A stretch of DNA of 64,000 nucleotides, taken from the NCBI GenBank assembly GCA_964542875.1, contig CAZIWA010000011.1:1-64000 (forward strand), read 5' to 3'. The position numbers and the translations under genes were made by a program. The notes under the pieces were generated by a model that was not told the origin of the DNA, ran no database searches, and saw only the letters and a list, made by a program, of their open reading frames with translations. This document shows, in pieces, positions 8,641 through 17,160 of this stretch. The stretch comes from CAZGOM01 sp964542875. Its GTDB lineage: Bacteria > Planctomycetota > Phycisphaerae > Phycisphaerales > Phycisphaeraceae. Each line of letters begins with the position of its first letter. The first letter of the stretch is position 1.

Positions 8641-9930
8641 TTACTTGGAGCGCTGGTCCATGGCGACGTAGTCGCGGATGGTGTGTCCGGTGTAAACCTG
8701 GCGGGGGCGGTAAATGCGTGACTTCTGGTCGTGCATTTCCTTCCAGTTGGCGATCCAGCCGGGCATGCGGCCGATGGCGAACATGACGGTGAACATGTTC
8801 ACGGGAATGCCCATGGCGCGCATGATGATGCCGGAGTAGAAGTCGACGTTGGGGTAGAGGTTGCGGTCCTTGAAGTAGCTGTCGGAGAGGGCGGCTTCTT
8901 CGAGGCGGCGGGCGATCTCAAGCAGCGGGTCGTTGACCTTGAGCTTGGCGAGGACCTTGTCGCAGGCGCCCTTGATGATCTTGGCGCGGGGGTCGTAGCT
9001 CTTGTAGACCCGGTGGCCAAAGCCCATGAGCTTGATGCCTTCCTGCTTGGTCTTGACCTTGTTGACGTATTCCTTGACGTCCATCTTGCTGTCGTGGATG
9101 AGCTGGAGCATGTCCAGCACGGCGGCGTTGGCGCCGCCGTGGAGGGGGCCCCAGAGGGCGCAGACGCCGGCGGAGCAGCTTGCGAAGAGGTTTGCGCCTG
9201 AGGAGGCGACCATGCGCACGGTGCTGGTGGAGCAGTTTTGCTCGTGGTCGGCGTGAAGGATGAAGATCTGGTTGAGCACCTTGGAGAGCTCGGGGTCCAT
9301 TTCCCAATCCTTGTAAGGAATGGTGAACATCATGTGGAGGAAGTTTGAGCAGTAATCCAAGTGGGGCTTGGGGTAGACGATGGGCCGGCCGATGGAGGTC
9401 TTGAAGGAGGCGGCGGCGATGGTGCGCACCTTGGACATGAGGCGGGCGGCGGCGGAGTCGAAATTCTCCAGGCCTTCCTGGGCGACAATGTCGGGGTGGT
9501 AACAGGAGACGGCGTTGATCATGGCCGAGAGGATGGCCATGGGGTGACCGGTGGCGGGGAAGCCGTCGAAGTGCCGGTAGAGGCCTTCGTGGAGCATTTC
9601 GTGCTGGGTGAGGAGCGCGCTGAAGTTGGCGAGCTGTTCCTTGTTGGGGAGCTCGCCCCAGATCAGGAGGTAGGCGGTTTCAACGAACGTGGACTTTTCG
9701 GCCAACTGCTCGATGGGGATGCCGCGGTAGCGGAGGATGCCTTTTTCGCCGTCGATGTAGGTGATGGCGCTTTTGCATGAACCGGTGTTGCCATACCCGT
9801 CGTCGAGGGTGATGTAACCGGTCTTTGCGCGCAGGTCGCCAATGTCCAGTGCGTGCTCGTTCTCGGAGCCCACGAGGACTTTGACATCGATGGGTTTGTC
9901 GTCGATCAGAAGTTTGGCTGTGTCGGTCAT
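8641..9930 (-). CDS. gltA: Type II citrate synthase
   Basis: 429 residues, the usual length for the bacterial hexameric (type II) enzyme. It condenses acetyl-CoA and oxaloacetate to citrate, the first step of the TCA cycle, in the cytosol. Landmarks: N-terminal GCKSAIT-type segment (GSCKSAITYIDGEKGILRYR), the active-site His regions ALWGPLHGGANAAVLDML and MGFGHRVYKSYDPRA, and the catalytic Asp in NLYPNVDFYSGIIM. The C-terminus RIYRPRQVYTG is also diagnostic. The gene stands alone with its own terminator. Upstream at 10026-10040 is a perfect palindrome that might be a regulatory site. Confidence 0.97.
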   Translation of the reverse strand: MTDTAKLLIDDKPIDVKVLVGSENEHALDIGDLRAKTGYITLDDGYGNTGSCKSAITYIDGEKGILRYRGIPIEQLAEKSTFVETAYLLIWGELPNKEQLANFSALLTQHEMLHEGLYRHFDGFPATGHPMAILSAMINAVSCYHPDIVAQEGLENFDSAAARLMSKVRTIAAASFKTSIGRPIVYPKPHLDYCSNFLHMMFTIPYKDWEMDPELSKVLNQIFILHADHEQNCSTSTVRMVASSGANLFASCSAGVCALWGPLHGGANAAVLDMLQLIHDSKMDVKEYVNKVKTKQEGIKLMGFGHRVYKSYDPRAKIIKGACDKVLAKLKVNDPLLEIARRLEEAALSDSYFKDRNLYPNVDFYSGIIMRAMGIPVNMFTVMFAIGRMPGWIANWKEMHDQKSRIYRPRQVYTGHTIRDYVAMDQRSK

Positions 9931-10297
9931 GGGTCGGTTCCCGCCAAAGGGCGCTCAAGCTGTGAAAAAAACCAGAAAGCGATAGTGTAGGGCGATCTTG
10001 TTTTTCGCGCTACTCAGGGTTGCGGATGCAACAGTTGCATTTTGGGCGAAAAGCACCGAGGTGGGTTGCGGGAGTCCTTTGTACCACCTGTTGAAACAGT
10101 TTTTCAACGGTCAATCCACAGTGTGGGGGCAAGGGTCAGGGTCATGCCGATTTGGGTTGTCGGGGGGCGGTGCTCGAAGGCTCGCTGGCCCCCGGCTAAT
10201 GGCTGCCATCCTGGGGGACAAAGACAATTGAGATGCGAAGACCCGGGCAACGCAGGTAGGCTTGGTCTTTACTCAATGCTTTTGCCGAGAGGGGTGT
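9931..10297. other. Intergenic region upstream of gltA with two palindromes
   Basis: No gene seen. 10026-10040 is a perfect palindrome ATGCAAC-A-GTTGCAT. 10090-10108 is a second perfect inverted repeat GTTGAAA-n5-TTTCAAC. Both could be operators or small hairpins in the gltA leader region; no promoter boxes are convincing. Confidence 0.55.
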
Positions 10298-11107
10298 TTA
10301 AGGCATTACTTTCGCGAGTTTTTCGGCGTAGCCATCGGCGACGCGGCTTTTGAGTTTTTCTTCAAGCTCAAAGCACTCGAGCATCGCGGGGATTTTTTTG
10401 CCCAGCCTGGCCAGGGCGGCGGCCTGGCGGTCCCACGGGAGGGTTCCGTCAAAGGGCATGAGGTGGGAGTCTGCGCTGGCGTTGTTGTCGTGGACGTGCA
10501 GGTAGCCGATGACATCCCGGCAAGCGTCGAGGTGTTCCACCACGTCGCCGTTCATGTGGGAATGGCCCACGTCGAAGCACATCCGGAGCCAGGGAGAGTT
10601 GATCTCCCGGAGGAAGCCGGCCAGTTGAACCGGGTCCTGGCCGATGTAATAGTTGGGCGGGAGGTTTTCGATGAGGTAGACGACCTTGTTGCGCTCGCCC
10701 ATGCGGGCCAGGTCCGTCAGGGAGCGGCGCAGGGGATCGATCCGGATTTCGCGTTCGTGGTCGGAGATCACGCCGTCGTGGCTGATGGGGGCGGGGTGGA
10801 CGACGACCATGGGGCCGCCCAGCTCCATGGCGAGAATGCCTTCGTTCTCATAGACCTGCATCATGGAAAGCCGGTAGCGCTCGTAGCCGGTGGAGATGTC
10901 GTACTCGGGCCCGAAGACGCCGTGGATGGAATCGCAGGGGAGGCCCGAATCGCGCATGATGCGGCGGGCTTCGCCGGGACGGGCGGGGTTTTGCGGATTG
11001 CGGTAATACTGCGCGGAACGACACCCCAGACGATAGTAAACCGGCAATAGCGTCGGCGGATAAAAATCAGTAAACCCAAACGCGGCAACCGTGGCAAGAA
11101 TTGGCAT
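10298..11107 (-). CDS. Sugar phosphate isomerase/epimerase-like TIM-barrel protein
   Basis: 269 residues from the ATG at 11107 (an upstream TTG would add 37 residues of poor-quality sequence). The protein belongs to the xylose-isomerase-like AP-endonuclease-2 superfamily: SIHGVFGPEYDIS, MVVVHPAPIS with a metal-ligand His, LIENLPPNYY with a ligand Glu, MCFDVGHSHMNGD with DxxHxH, and GYLHVHDNNA with the last His/Asp. These proteins bind divalent metal and usually isomerise or epimerise sugars or inositols; the substrate here is unknown. It is divergent from the KdpD-like kinase gene. Confidence 0.82.
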   Translation of the reverse strand: MPILATVAAFGFTDFYPPTLLPVYYRLGCRSAQYYRNPQNPARPGEARRIMRDSGLPCDSIHGVFGPEYDISTGYERYRLSMMQVYENEGILAMELGGPMVVVHPAPISHDGVISDHEREIRIDPLRRSLTDLARMGERNKVVYLIENLPPNYYIGQDPVQLAGFLREINSPWLRMCFDVGHSHMNGDVVEHLDACRDVIGYLHVHDNNASADSHLMPFDGTLPWDRQAAALARLGKKIPAMLECFELEEKLKSRVADGYAEKLAKVMP

Positions 11108-11309
11108 CAACCACGACCCATGCAAAAAATTAACACGACGGTCAAGCACGGGACAATCCCATGCTCTCTCTTGGACCCAACTCCAGTATGTACACGTTTT
11201 TAACGAATGCAAGGACAACGCGATACGTATTTTAATCGCGCTTGTGCCCAGGGTTTACCGGCTTAGATCACCGGAATGGAAGGCAGGGGTATGATTTCTC
11301 CAGCGATCC

Positions 11310-12881
11310 ATGGATGAGACGAAATTCAAACCTGGGGTGCAGGCAACAGCATCGCTGCGCGAGCGGCTGCTGGACCTGCTCATTGGCAGCCAGGGGCCGA
11401 CCCGGGGCAAGTACTGGCAGGCCGCGGCGGTGGTGCTGGGGCTGACGCTGGTGAACCTGGGCATCGAATGGCTGGTGCGCGATGTGGAGCCCATCAGCCT
11501 GGCGATGGTGTACCTGCTGGGCGTGGCGCTTTGCGCGGCGAGACTGGGACGGTGGCCCGGGCTGCTGAGCTCGGTTTTGAGCGTGATGATGTTCAACTTC
11601 GCATTGATCGAACCGCGAATGACATTTGTGGTGCATGACGCGCAGTACATGATCACGTTTGCGGTGATGCTGCTGGTGGCGATGCTGATCGGCGAACTGG
11701 CCGGCCGGGTGCATGAACAGGCCGACGAGGCGCGCGAGCGGCTGAGCCAGACGCAGTCGCTGGCGCAACTGGCCGATGGCCTGGCCGTCCATAACGAGCC
11801 GGGCGCGATCGCCCAGGCGTTTGCGGATCGGTTGGCATTGATGTTTGAGGCCCAGGTGACGGTGTACCTGCCTGTGCCGCAGTCCGAGAAGGTCGCCTGT
11901 GCGGCAAGCACGCTGCCGGAATTGCTGACGGACCCGCACGAGCTGGGTGTGGCCCAGTGGGCGTGGGACCAGGCCGAGAACGCCGGGCTGGGGACGGAGA
12001 ACCTGCCGGGCTCTCGCTGCCTGCACGTGCCGGGGGACAAGGCCACGGGGAACGGCCCGGTGGTAGCGCTGCTGCCCAAAGAGACGGATGAAGCATTTGA
12101 CCCGACGCAGCTTGCATTGATCGAAGCGTGCGTGGCGGTGCTGGCGACGGCGCTGGAGCGCGCCAGGCTGGCCGTAGAAACCCGGAGCGCACTGGTGGAA
12201 GCGCAGGCTGAGCGGCTGAGAGGATCGCTGCTTTCAAGCGTGTCGCATGATTTGCGGACGCCGCTGGCGGTGATCGCGGGGACGAGCGAATCATTGCTTG
12301 CCAGGCAGCGCGATCCGGCGTCGGCGGAGGCGCAGGGGCTGGGGCTGATCTGCGATCAATCACGCAGACTGGCCTCGCTGGTGGAGAACATTTTGAGCGT
12401 GACCAAGCTGCAATCCGGGAGCGTTCACGCGGGGCTGCAATGGGTGCCGGTGGACGAACTTGTGGCAGGCGCGCTTGGGCGGCTGCCCGATGGCGGACGC
12501 GTGAAGCTGGTGGGGGCATCAGGCGAGGCGCAGGTGTTCGCCGACCCGGTGCTGATGGAGCAACTGGTCTACAACCTGCTTGAAAATGCACTCAAGTATG
12601 CGCCGGAGGGAACGCCGGTACGCGTGGAGGCCGGCACCAGGGACAGGCTGTTTCGGCTGAGTGTGAGCGATGCGGGGCCGGGCGTGCCTGAGGCCGAGCG
12701 GGAGCGGGTGTTTGAGAAATTCGTGCGTGGGGCCAATGCGGGAACGCTGCCGGGCGTGGGGCTGGGGCTGGCGATCTGCCAGGCGATCGCGTCATTGCAT
12801 CATGGGTCGATCACATGCCGCGGCGCGGTGTTTGAGCTGGTGTTGCCTCAGCCTGCGGAGCCGATGGTGGAGGAGGGGTGA
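11310..12881 (+). CDS. KdpD-like sensor histidine kinase lacking the N-terminal KdpD/Usp domains
   Basis: 523 residues. Order: cytosolic N-terminus, a DUF4118-type four-helix membrane block (about 36-130), a GAF-like segment (about 150-285), HisKA with H313 in SSVSHDLRTPL, and HATPase with N-box LLENALKYA, DAGPGVPEAE and VGLGLAICQAI. Sequence in the kinase core is KdpD-type. E. coli KdpD is about 890 residues and carries a KdpD plus UspA sensor region before the membrane block; that region is missing. The kinase should phosphorylate the response regulator encoded 160 bases downstream. No kdpFABC genes are in the window. Confidence 0.88.
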   Translation: MDETKFKPGVQATASLRERLLDLLIGSQGPTRGKYWQAAAVVLGLTLVNLGIEWLVRDVEPISLAMVYLLGVALCAARLGRWPGLLSSVLSVMMFNFALIEPRMTFVVHDAQYMITFAVMLLVAMLIGELAGRVHEQADEARERLSQTQSLAQLADGLAVHNEPGAIAQAFADRLALMFEAQVTVYLPVPQSEKVACAASTLPELLTDPHELGVAQWAWDQAENAGLGTENLPGSRCLHVPGDKATGNGPVVALLPKETDEAFDPTQLALIEACVAVLATALERARLAVETRSALVEAQAERLRGSLLSSVSHDLRTPLAVIAGTSESLLARQRDPASAEAQGLGLICDQSRRLASLVENILSVTKLQSGSVHAGLQWVPVDELVAGALGRLPDGGRVKLVGASGEAQVFADPVLMEQLVYNLLENALKYAPEGTPVRVEAGTRDRLFRLSVSDAGPGVPEAERERVFEKFVRGANAGTLPGVGLGLAICQAIASLHHGSITCRGAVFELVLPQPAEPMVEEG

Positions 12882-13043
12882 GGGAGTTATGAATTATGAG
12901 TTGAAGAAAAAGAGAGGGAAGGCTCATTGAGAAAATGGTGCGTTGAGGGCATTTGCAGGCGGCCCTCACTCCCAGCCCGCTCCCAGAGAGAGAGGGGGAC
13001 AGGAGAAGAGCGTTGTGAAAAATTTGTGCAGGAAGTGCGGATT

Positions 13044-13745
13044 ATGAATACACAAAATGCGGATCGGCCGGTGGTGCTGGTGATCGATGATGAGGTGGGG
13101 ATTCAAAAGCTGCTGCGGCTGCCGCTGATCGACTCGGGGTATCGGGTGGAAGAGGCGCTGACGGGCCAACAGGGGCTGGTGTCGTTGGCGAGCCGTGCGC
13201 CGGAGCTGGTGCTGCTGGACCTGGGGCTGCCGGACATGGATGGGCTGGAGGTGCTTAAGGAATTGCGCGGGTGGAGCCGGGTGCCGGTGATCATTCTTTC
13301 CGCCCGGGGTCAGGACCGGGACAAGGTGGCGGGGCTGGACCTGGGGGCGGACGATTACCTGACCAAGCCGTTTAGCGTGCAGGAACTGCTGGCCCGGGTG
13401 CGTGTGGCGATGCGCCACGCACGCACGGGGGAGAAGCAGGATTCGCCTGTGTTTGAGTCCAACGGATTAAGCGTGGACCTGGCCGGGCGGAACGTGGCCG
13501 TGGATGGGCAGGACGTGAAGCTGACGCCCATTGAATTCCGGCTGCTGGCGCTGTTTATCCGGCATACGGGCCGGGTGCTGACGTATGGTTTTATTTTGCG
13601 CGAGGTGTGGGGACCGGGGCGGGAGGATGACCATCATGCGCTGCGCGTGCATATGGCGAATTTGAGGCGCAAGATTGAACCGGACCCGGCGCGGCCGCGA
13701 CATATTCAGACGGACCAGGGAGTGGGGTATCGGTTTAAGAGTTGA
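13044..13745 (+). CDS. kdpE: KdpE-like OmpR-family response regulator
   Basis: 233 residues from ATG 13044 (AGGAAG lies 9 bases upstream; a longer frame upstream is non-coding repeat-like sequence). Receiver domain with acidic pair in VIDDEVG, phospho-acceptor D59 in LVLLDLGLPDMDG and Lys in DDYLTKPF. The C-terminal winged helix has KLTPIEFRLLALF and ends DPARPRHIQTDQGVGYRF, very close to the KdpE C-terminus. KdpE activates potassium-pump genes in other bacteria; here the regulated genes are not adjacent. Pairs with the KdpD-like kinase. Confidence 0.9.
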   Translation: MNTQNADRPVVLVIDDEVGIQKLLRLPLIDSGYRVEEALTGQQGLVSLASRAPELVLLDLGLPDMDGLEVLKELRGWSRVPVIILSARGQDRDKVAGLDLGADDYLTKPFSVQELLARVRVAMRHARTGEKQDSPVFESNGLSVDLAGRNVAVDGQDVKLTPIEFRLLALFIRHTGRVLTYGFILREVWGPGREDDHHALRVHMANLRRKIEPDPARPRHIQTDQGVGYRFKS

Positions 13746-13777
13746 GGGGGAGATGGCGGTGCGGGGGTCCAACGGGA

Positions 13778-13811
13778 GGGGACAGGTCCTTGAGGAAGAG
13801 GACCAGTCCCC
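13778..13811. repeat. GGGACAGGT inverted-repeat element, copy 2
   Basis: GGGGACaGGTCC ... AGGACCaGTCCCC, a near-perfect inverted repeat with the same design and core (TTGAGGAAG) as the copy at 8515-8548. It lies 32 bases after the kdpE stop and could fold as an RNA hairpin. Confidence 0.7.
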
Positions 13812-13846
13812 GACACCCGCACTTTTAAAAAATGTCGCGGTGCTAC

Positions 13847-13886
13847 AAAAAAAACCGGACGCAAGGCGTTAAAACCTTGCGTCCGG
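13847..13886 (-). terminator. Terminator of the GH4 glycosidase gene
   Basis: Perfect 12-bp stem CCGGACGCAAGG / CCTTGCGTCCGG with an 8-base loop. On the minus strand it is followed by a run of eight T (A run at 13847-13854 on plus). It lies about 30 bases past the stop of the GH4 gene. Confidence 0.92.
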
Positions 13887-13914
13887 GTGATGTGCTGGCG
13901 CAGATTCCTGGGAC

Positions 13915-15357
13915 TTATTTGAAGCCAGGGAGGAAGGCTTTTTCGGCTTCGAAAAGCTCAAGCGTCATGGCTTTGATCTGGGCCGGGGTGCACATGGTCT
14001 GGGTGAGGGGGTCGAGGTAGAGGGCGTGGATGGCGGCCTCAATGGATTTTTCCATGCAGGCGGTGGCGGCGAGATCGAACATGGCCATGTTGCTGGCGCA
14101 GATGTGGGCCATTTGCGCGGGGAGGCGGCCGTAACGGGTGGGGTTGATGCCGTTGCGGTCGATCATGCAGGCGACTTCAACGCAGCCGTCGCCGGGGAGG
14201 TTGGTGATGAGGTGCGCGCTGTCGCCGTTGGTGCGGTGGAGGTTGTTCATGACGTTGCCGTGGATGCGGAAGGGGGTGTCTTTTTCCCGGGCTTCGATGA
14301 TCCAGGAGGCGTATTCGTAGGAGCGTTCCCAGCCGAGGGGTTTTTCGCCATTGACCATGGCGTTGCGGTCGGCGTCGGCGTTTTTGCGCCAGGTGGGCCA
14401 ATTGGAGGCGTAGAAGCGGGATTCGCCACAATAGCCGTTGCGGGCGTAGGTTTCCAGGGCCTTCTTGTTCTTGCGGTAGTAGTGGAGGTATTCGGAGAGG
14501 TGGCCGGAGCTTTCGGTGATGAAGGCGCCGAAGTGGAGCATCATGTCTTTGCGGACAAGGTCGGGACGTTCTTCGGGGTCGGTGGGCTGGCCGGCGAGGT
14601 CCAGGAGGGCTTTTTCAAAGAGGATGGGGTAGAGGTTCTGGCCCTTGTGCTTGAGCTTGGTGAACCATGCGAGGTGGTTGATGCCTGCGCACTCCCATTC
14701 CATTTCCTCATAGGCGACGCCGGCGCGCTTGGCCAGGAGGTGGCCGGTGCCCTGGACGCTGTGGCAGAGCCCGACGACGGGGATGTTGCTGGAGCGGCCG
14801 GCGGCGAGGCACATGATGTTCATGGGGTTGGTGTAGTTAAGCACGATGGCGTTGGGGCAGAGGCGTTCGACGTCTTTCAAGATCTGAAGGAAGACGGGAA
14901 CGGTGCGCAGGGCCTTGAAGAGGCCGCCTGGGCCGATGGTGTCGCCGATGCACTGGTCGACGCCGTACTTGAGGGGGATGTCGTTATCGAACTGGACGCA
15001 GGCGGTGCCGGAGACTTCGACGCAGCAGACGATGTAGTCGGAGCCCGCCATGACCTGGGTGCGGTCGGTGGAGCCGGTGACGGTCCAGCCGGTTTTGCCT
15101 TCCTGCTGGATGAGTTTGCCGATGAGCTTGGTCATGGTGGCGAGGCGGTCGGCATCGATGTCGACAAGGGCGATGGTGCCGGCGTCGGCGCCGGGGATCT
15201 TCAAGGTGTCGTTGATGAGGCGGGGCGTGAAGCCCGAGCCGGCGCCGAGCATGGTGATTTTGATGGGGCGCAGGATTTTGCCGGGGAGGCCGGTGGCGCT
15301 TGCGTCCTGCGTGTGTGCGGCGTGGCCTTTTTTGCTGTCGGTGGAAATCGCGGTCAT
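13915..15357 (-). CDS. GH4-family NAD-dependent alpha-glycosidase
   Basis: 480 residues from ATG 15357, which has AGGAG 8 bases upstream (a GTG 9 bases earlier is less likely). GH4 enzymes use NAD and a divalent metal to hydrolyse alpha-glucosides or alpha-galactosides by an oxidation-elimination mechanism. Seen here: Rossmann glycine motif ITMLGAGSGFTPRL, IALVDIDADRL, metal-site motif GLCHSVQGT, NYTNPMNI and ECAGINHLAWF. The CHSVQ motif places it with AglA/MelA-type enzymes rather than 6-phospho-glycosidases of the CN(V/I)P type. It is divergently transcribed from an AraC-family regulator, which probably controls it. Confidence 0.9.
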   Translation of the reverse strand: MTAISTDSKKGHAAHTQDASATGLPGKILRPIKITMLGAGSGFTPRLINDTLKIPGADAGTIALVDIDADRLATMTKLIGKLIQQEGKTGWTVTGSTDRTQVMAGSDYIVCCVEVSGTACVQFDNDIPLKYGVDQCIGDTIGPGGLFKALRTVPVFLQILKDVERLCPNAIVLNYTNPMNIMCLAAGRSSNIPVVGLCHSVQGTGHLLAKRAGVAYEEMEWECAGINHLAWFTKLKHKGQNLYPILFEKALLDLAGQPTDPEERPDLVRKDMMLHFGAFITESSGHLSEYLHYYRKNKKALETYARNGYCGESRFYASNWPTWRKNADADRNAMVNGEKPLGWERSYEYASWIIEAREKDTPFRIHGNVMNNLHRTNGDSAHLITNLPGDGCVEVACMIDRNGINPTRYGRLPAQMAHICASNMAMFDLAATACMEKSIEAAIHALYLDPLTQTMCTPAQIKAMTLELFEAEKAFLPGFK

Positions 15358-15524
15358 GGAATGCACTCCTGATGTGTGGGATGGCAGTGAGCGAATAGTG
15401 ATGCGGGGGGATATTATCTGTGTGGTTAAGCGGGGGATGAACGGACATTAGTTGATAGTTGATGTGCAAAAAGTGATGTTCTGAGTTACGCCGACAAAGA
15501 CAGCGGGTGACGCGCCCGGGTGTT

Positions 15525-15553
15525 GGGGTGACGGGTTATCGGGGGCTTTCGAG
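15525..15553. repeat. GGTGACGGG dispersed repeat, partial copy
   Basis: GGGGTGACGGGTTATCGGGG followed by GCTTTCGAG. It matches the reverse complement of 58753-58779 almost base for base and shares GGTGACGGG/TATCG with 16452-16486 and 58655-58689. It sits in the GH4/AraC intergenic region just before the AraC start. Confidence 0.65.
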
Positions 15554-15569
15554 GGAGAGGATGGTTTTC

Positions 15570-16412
15570 ATGAGCCAAGGTTCTGAGCATTTTTCGATTC
15601 ATCTGGCGCAGCCGCGGACGGCTTGGCATGTGTCTTCCTATGGCCGGGGGCAAACCATTGGCCCGCGTGGCCATTACGGGTACGACAACCTGGGCCGGGA
15701 GCCCGAAGGGCTGGTGGTGTTTCAGTACATCGAGGCCGGGGAGCTGGTGTTTATCGAAAACGGTGTCGAGCACCTGGCGGGCCCCGGGCAGGCGGTGATG
15801 TTCACCTATGGGGAAAGCAGCAGCTACGGATTAAAGACGGGACCGCGGCCGGTGTATCGGACGACGTTCTTGAACTTTTCCGGCGCGGGTGTGCCGGAGC
15901 ACTGGCGGATGATGCGCGACAGGCATGGATCGGTGATCCGCCCGGACCGGCAGATTGTCGGGGCGATGAACCGGCTGATTGATTCGGCGATGCCGGGGTC
16001 GGGCGTTTCGCCTGTGCAGCAGACGCGCGGGGTGCACGAGTTCATGCTGGATCTGGCGGACCATTTAGAAGGGCAGGCCGAGGGGCGTGCGACGCCGGTG
16101 GGGCAGGCGGTGAGGTGGATTCTTTCGCGTCCGACGGAGGATTGGTCGCTTAAGCAGCTTGCGGTGCGCTTTGGGTGCAGCCGGGAGCATTTGATCAGAG
16201 TGTTTTTTGAAGAGCAGGGAGAGACGCCGGGGCAATATGTGGCGCAGGCGAGGTTGCGGCGTGCGCTGGCGCTGCTGCTGGAGACGGATCTGGGGTTAAA
16301 GGAGGTGGCGGCGCAGTCGGGGTATCGTTCGACGCATACGCTGGCGAGGCAGGTGGTGAAGGGGACGGGTCTTTCGCCGGAGCATTTTCGGGCGAGGCAG
16401 CGGGGGCGGTGA
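15570..16412 (+). CDS. AraC-family transcriptional regulator
   Basis: 280 residues from ATG 15570, which has the purine-rich GAGGGAGAGG 9 bases upstream; nearer or earlier starts are poorly spaced. N-terminal cupin-like sensing domain (about 20-140: PRGHYGYDNLGREPEG, GPGQAVMFTYGE), then two AraC helix-turn-helix units (LKQLAVRFGCSREHLIRVFF and LKEVAAQSGYRSTHTLARQV). Such proteins bind sugars and activate catabolic genes. Divergent orientation to the GH4 gene suggests that it controls that gene in response to an alpha-glycoside. Confidence 0.9.
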   Translation: MSQGSEHFSIHLAQPRTAWHVSSYGRGQTIGPRGHYGYDNLGREPEGLVVFQYIEAGELVFIENGVEHLAGPGQAVMFTYGESSSYGLKTGPRPVYRTTFLNFSGAGVPEHWRMMRDRHGSVIRPDRQIVGAMNRLIDSAMPGSGVSPVQQTRGVHEFMLDLADHLEGQAEGRATPVGQAVRWILSRPTEDWSLKQLAVRFGCSREHLIRVFFEEQGETPGQYVAQARLRRALALLLETDLGLKEVAAQSGYRSTHTLARQVVKGTGLSPEHFRARQRGR

Positions 16413-16451
16413 GAGGGGCTGCGCCTTCGCAAAAAATGGGATTTTTGCGAC

Positions 16452-16486
16452 CGGGTTATCGGGTGACGGGTTGTCGCGTATCCATG
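16452..16486. repeat. GTTATCGGGTGAC dispersed repeat
   Basis: CGGGTTATCGGGTGACGGGT followed by TGTCGCGTATCCATG. A copy at 58655-58689 matches 33 of 35 positions. Just before it, 16427-16450 is a hairpin (TCGCAAAAA / TTTTTGCGA) that may terminate the AraC transcript. Confidence 0.8.
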
Positions 16487-16541
16487 GGGAGCGGTGAAGG
16501 GATTAGAGCTATTGTTTTGGAGCAGAGAGAGCAGGAAAGAG

Positions 16542-17030
16542 TCAGTCGGGTTTGATGTCGATGATGTCGGCCTTGAGGGTGGCGAGATCAAGCAGGGCGA
16601 CGGTGCAGCGGTTGGTGAGCCAGCCGCAGCATTCGCCGGGGTTGAGCATGAGCCGGCCGTTTTGGTTTTCGTTGACGATGCTGTGGGTGTGGCCGGTGAT
16701 GACGACGTCGGCGCCCTGGATGTCTGCGGGGGTGAGCCAGTCGATGAAATGGTGCATGACAATTTTTTTATCGGCGAGGGTGATGGCCAGGGGGCCATCG
16801 ACGATCTGCGGGAGGATTTTTTTCAGCCCAGGTTTTTCGCCGTCGTTGTTTCCGTAGACGCAGTGGACGGGCACGTCTAAGACGTTTGGTGCGATGAGTT
16901 TAGCGGCGAAGGGGGCAACGTAGTCGCCGGCGTGGAGGATGGCTTTGACGTTATGCCGGCGAAAAAGAGCCACGGCGTTTTTAAAGGAAGGGAGCCGGTC
17001 GTGGGTGTCGGAAATGACGCCAATGAGCAT
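16542..17030 (-). CDS. YfcE/MJ0936-type metallophosphoesterase
   Basis: 162 residues, the usual length for this compact family. All metal-binding motifs are present: GVISDTHDR (D-x-H), ILHAGDYV (GD), YGNNDGE (GN(H/N)D) and VITGHTHS (GHxH), plus the His of IVMHHFIDW. Members hydrolyse phosphodiesters using two divalent metals, commonly manganese, in the cytosol; the natural substrate is unknown. The gene stands alone, divergent from a small membrane protein. Confidence 0.93.
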   Translation of the reverse strand: MLIGVISDTHDRLPSFKNAVALFRRHNVKAILHAGDYVAPFAAKLIAPNVLDVPVHCVYGNNDGEKPGLKKILPQIVDGPLAITLADKKIVMHHFIDWLTPADIQGADVVITGHTHSIVNENQNGRLMLNPGECCGWLTNRCTVALLDLATLKADIIDIKPD

Positions 17031-17160
17031 GGGGGTGGTTTCCTGTTTGGAAGTGCCGTGGCAGTTTGGCCTATAATAACGCGCCTGTTGGCTGGCGGAC
17101 CCATGTCTGATTCGTCGCAGCGGTCATTTAGTATCCATTGAATAGCATCCGGAGCACACT

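Noticed and set aside
14026..15372. 448-residue plus-strand frame opposite the GH4 gene
   Set aside because: Its composition (Val/Gly/Ala/Asp-rich, no domain) is that of an antisense shadow in G+C-rich DNA; the minus strand encodes a complete GH4 enzyme.
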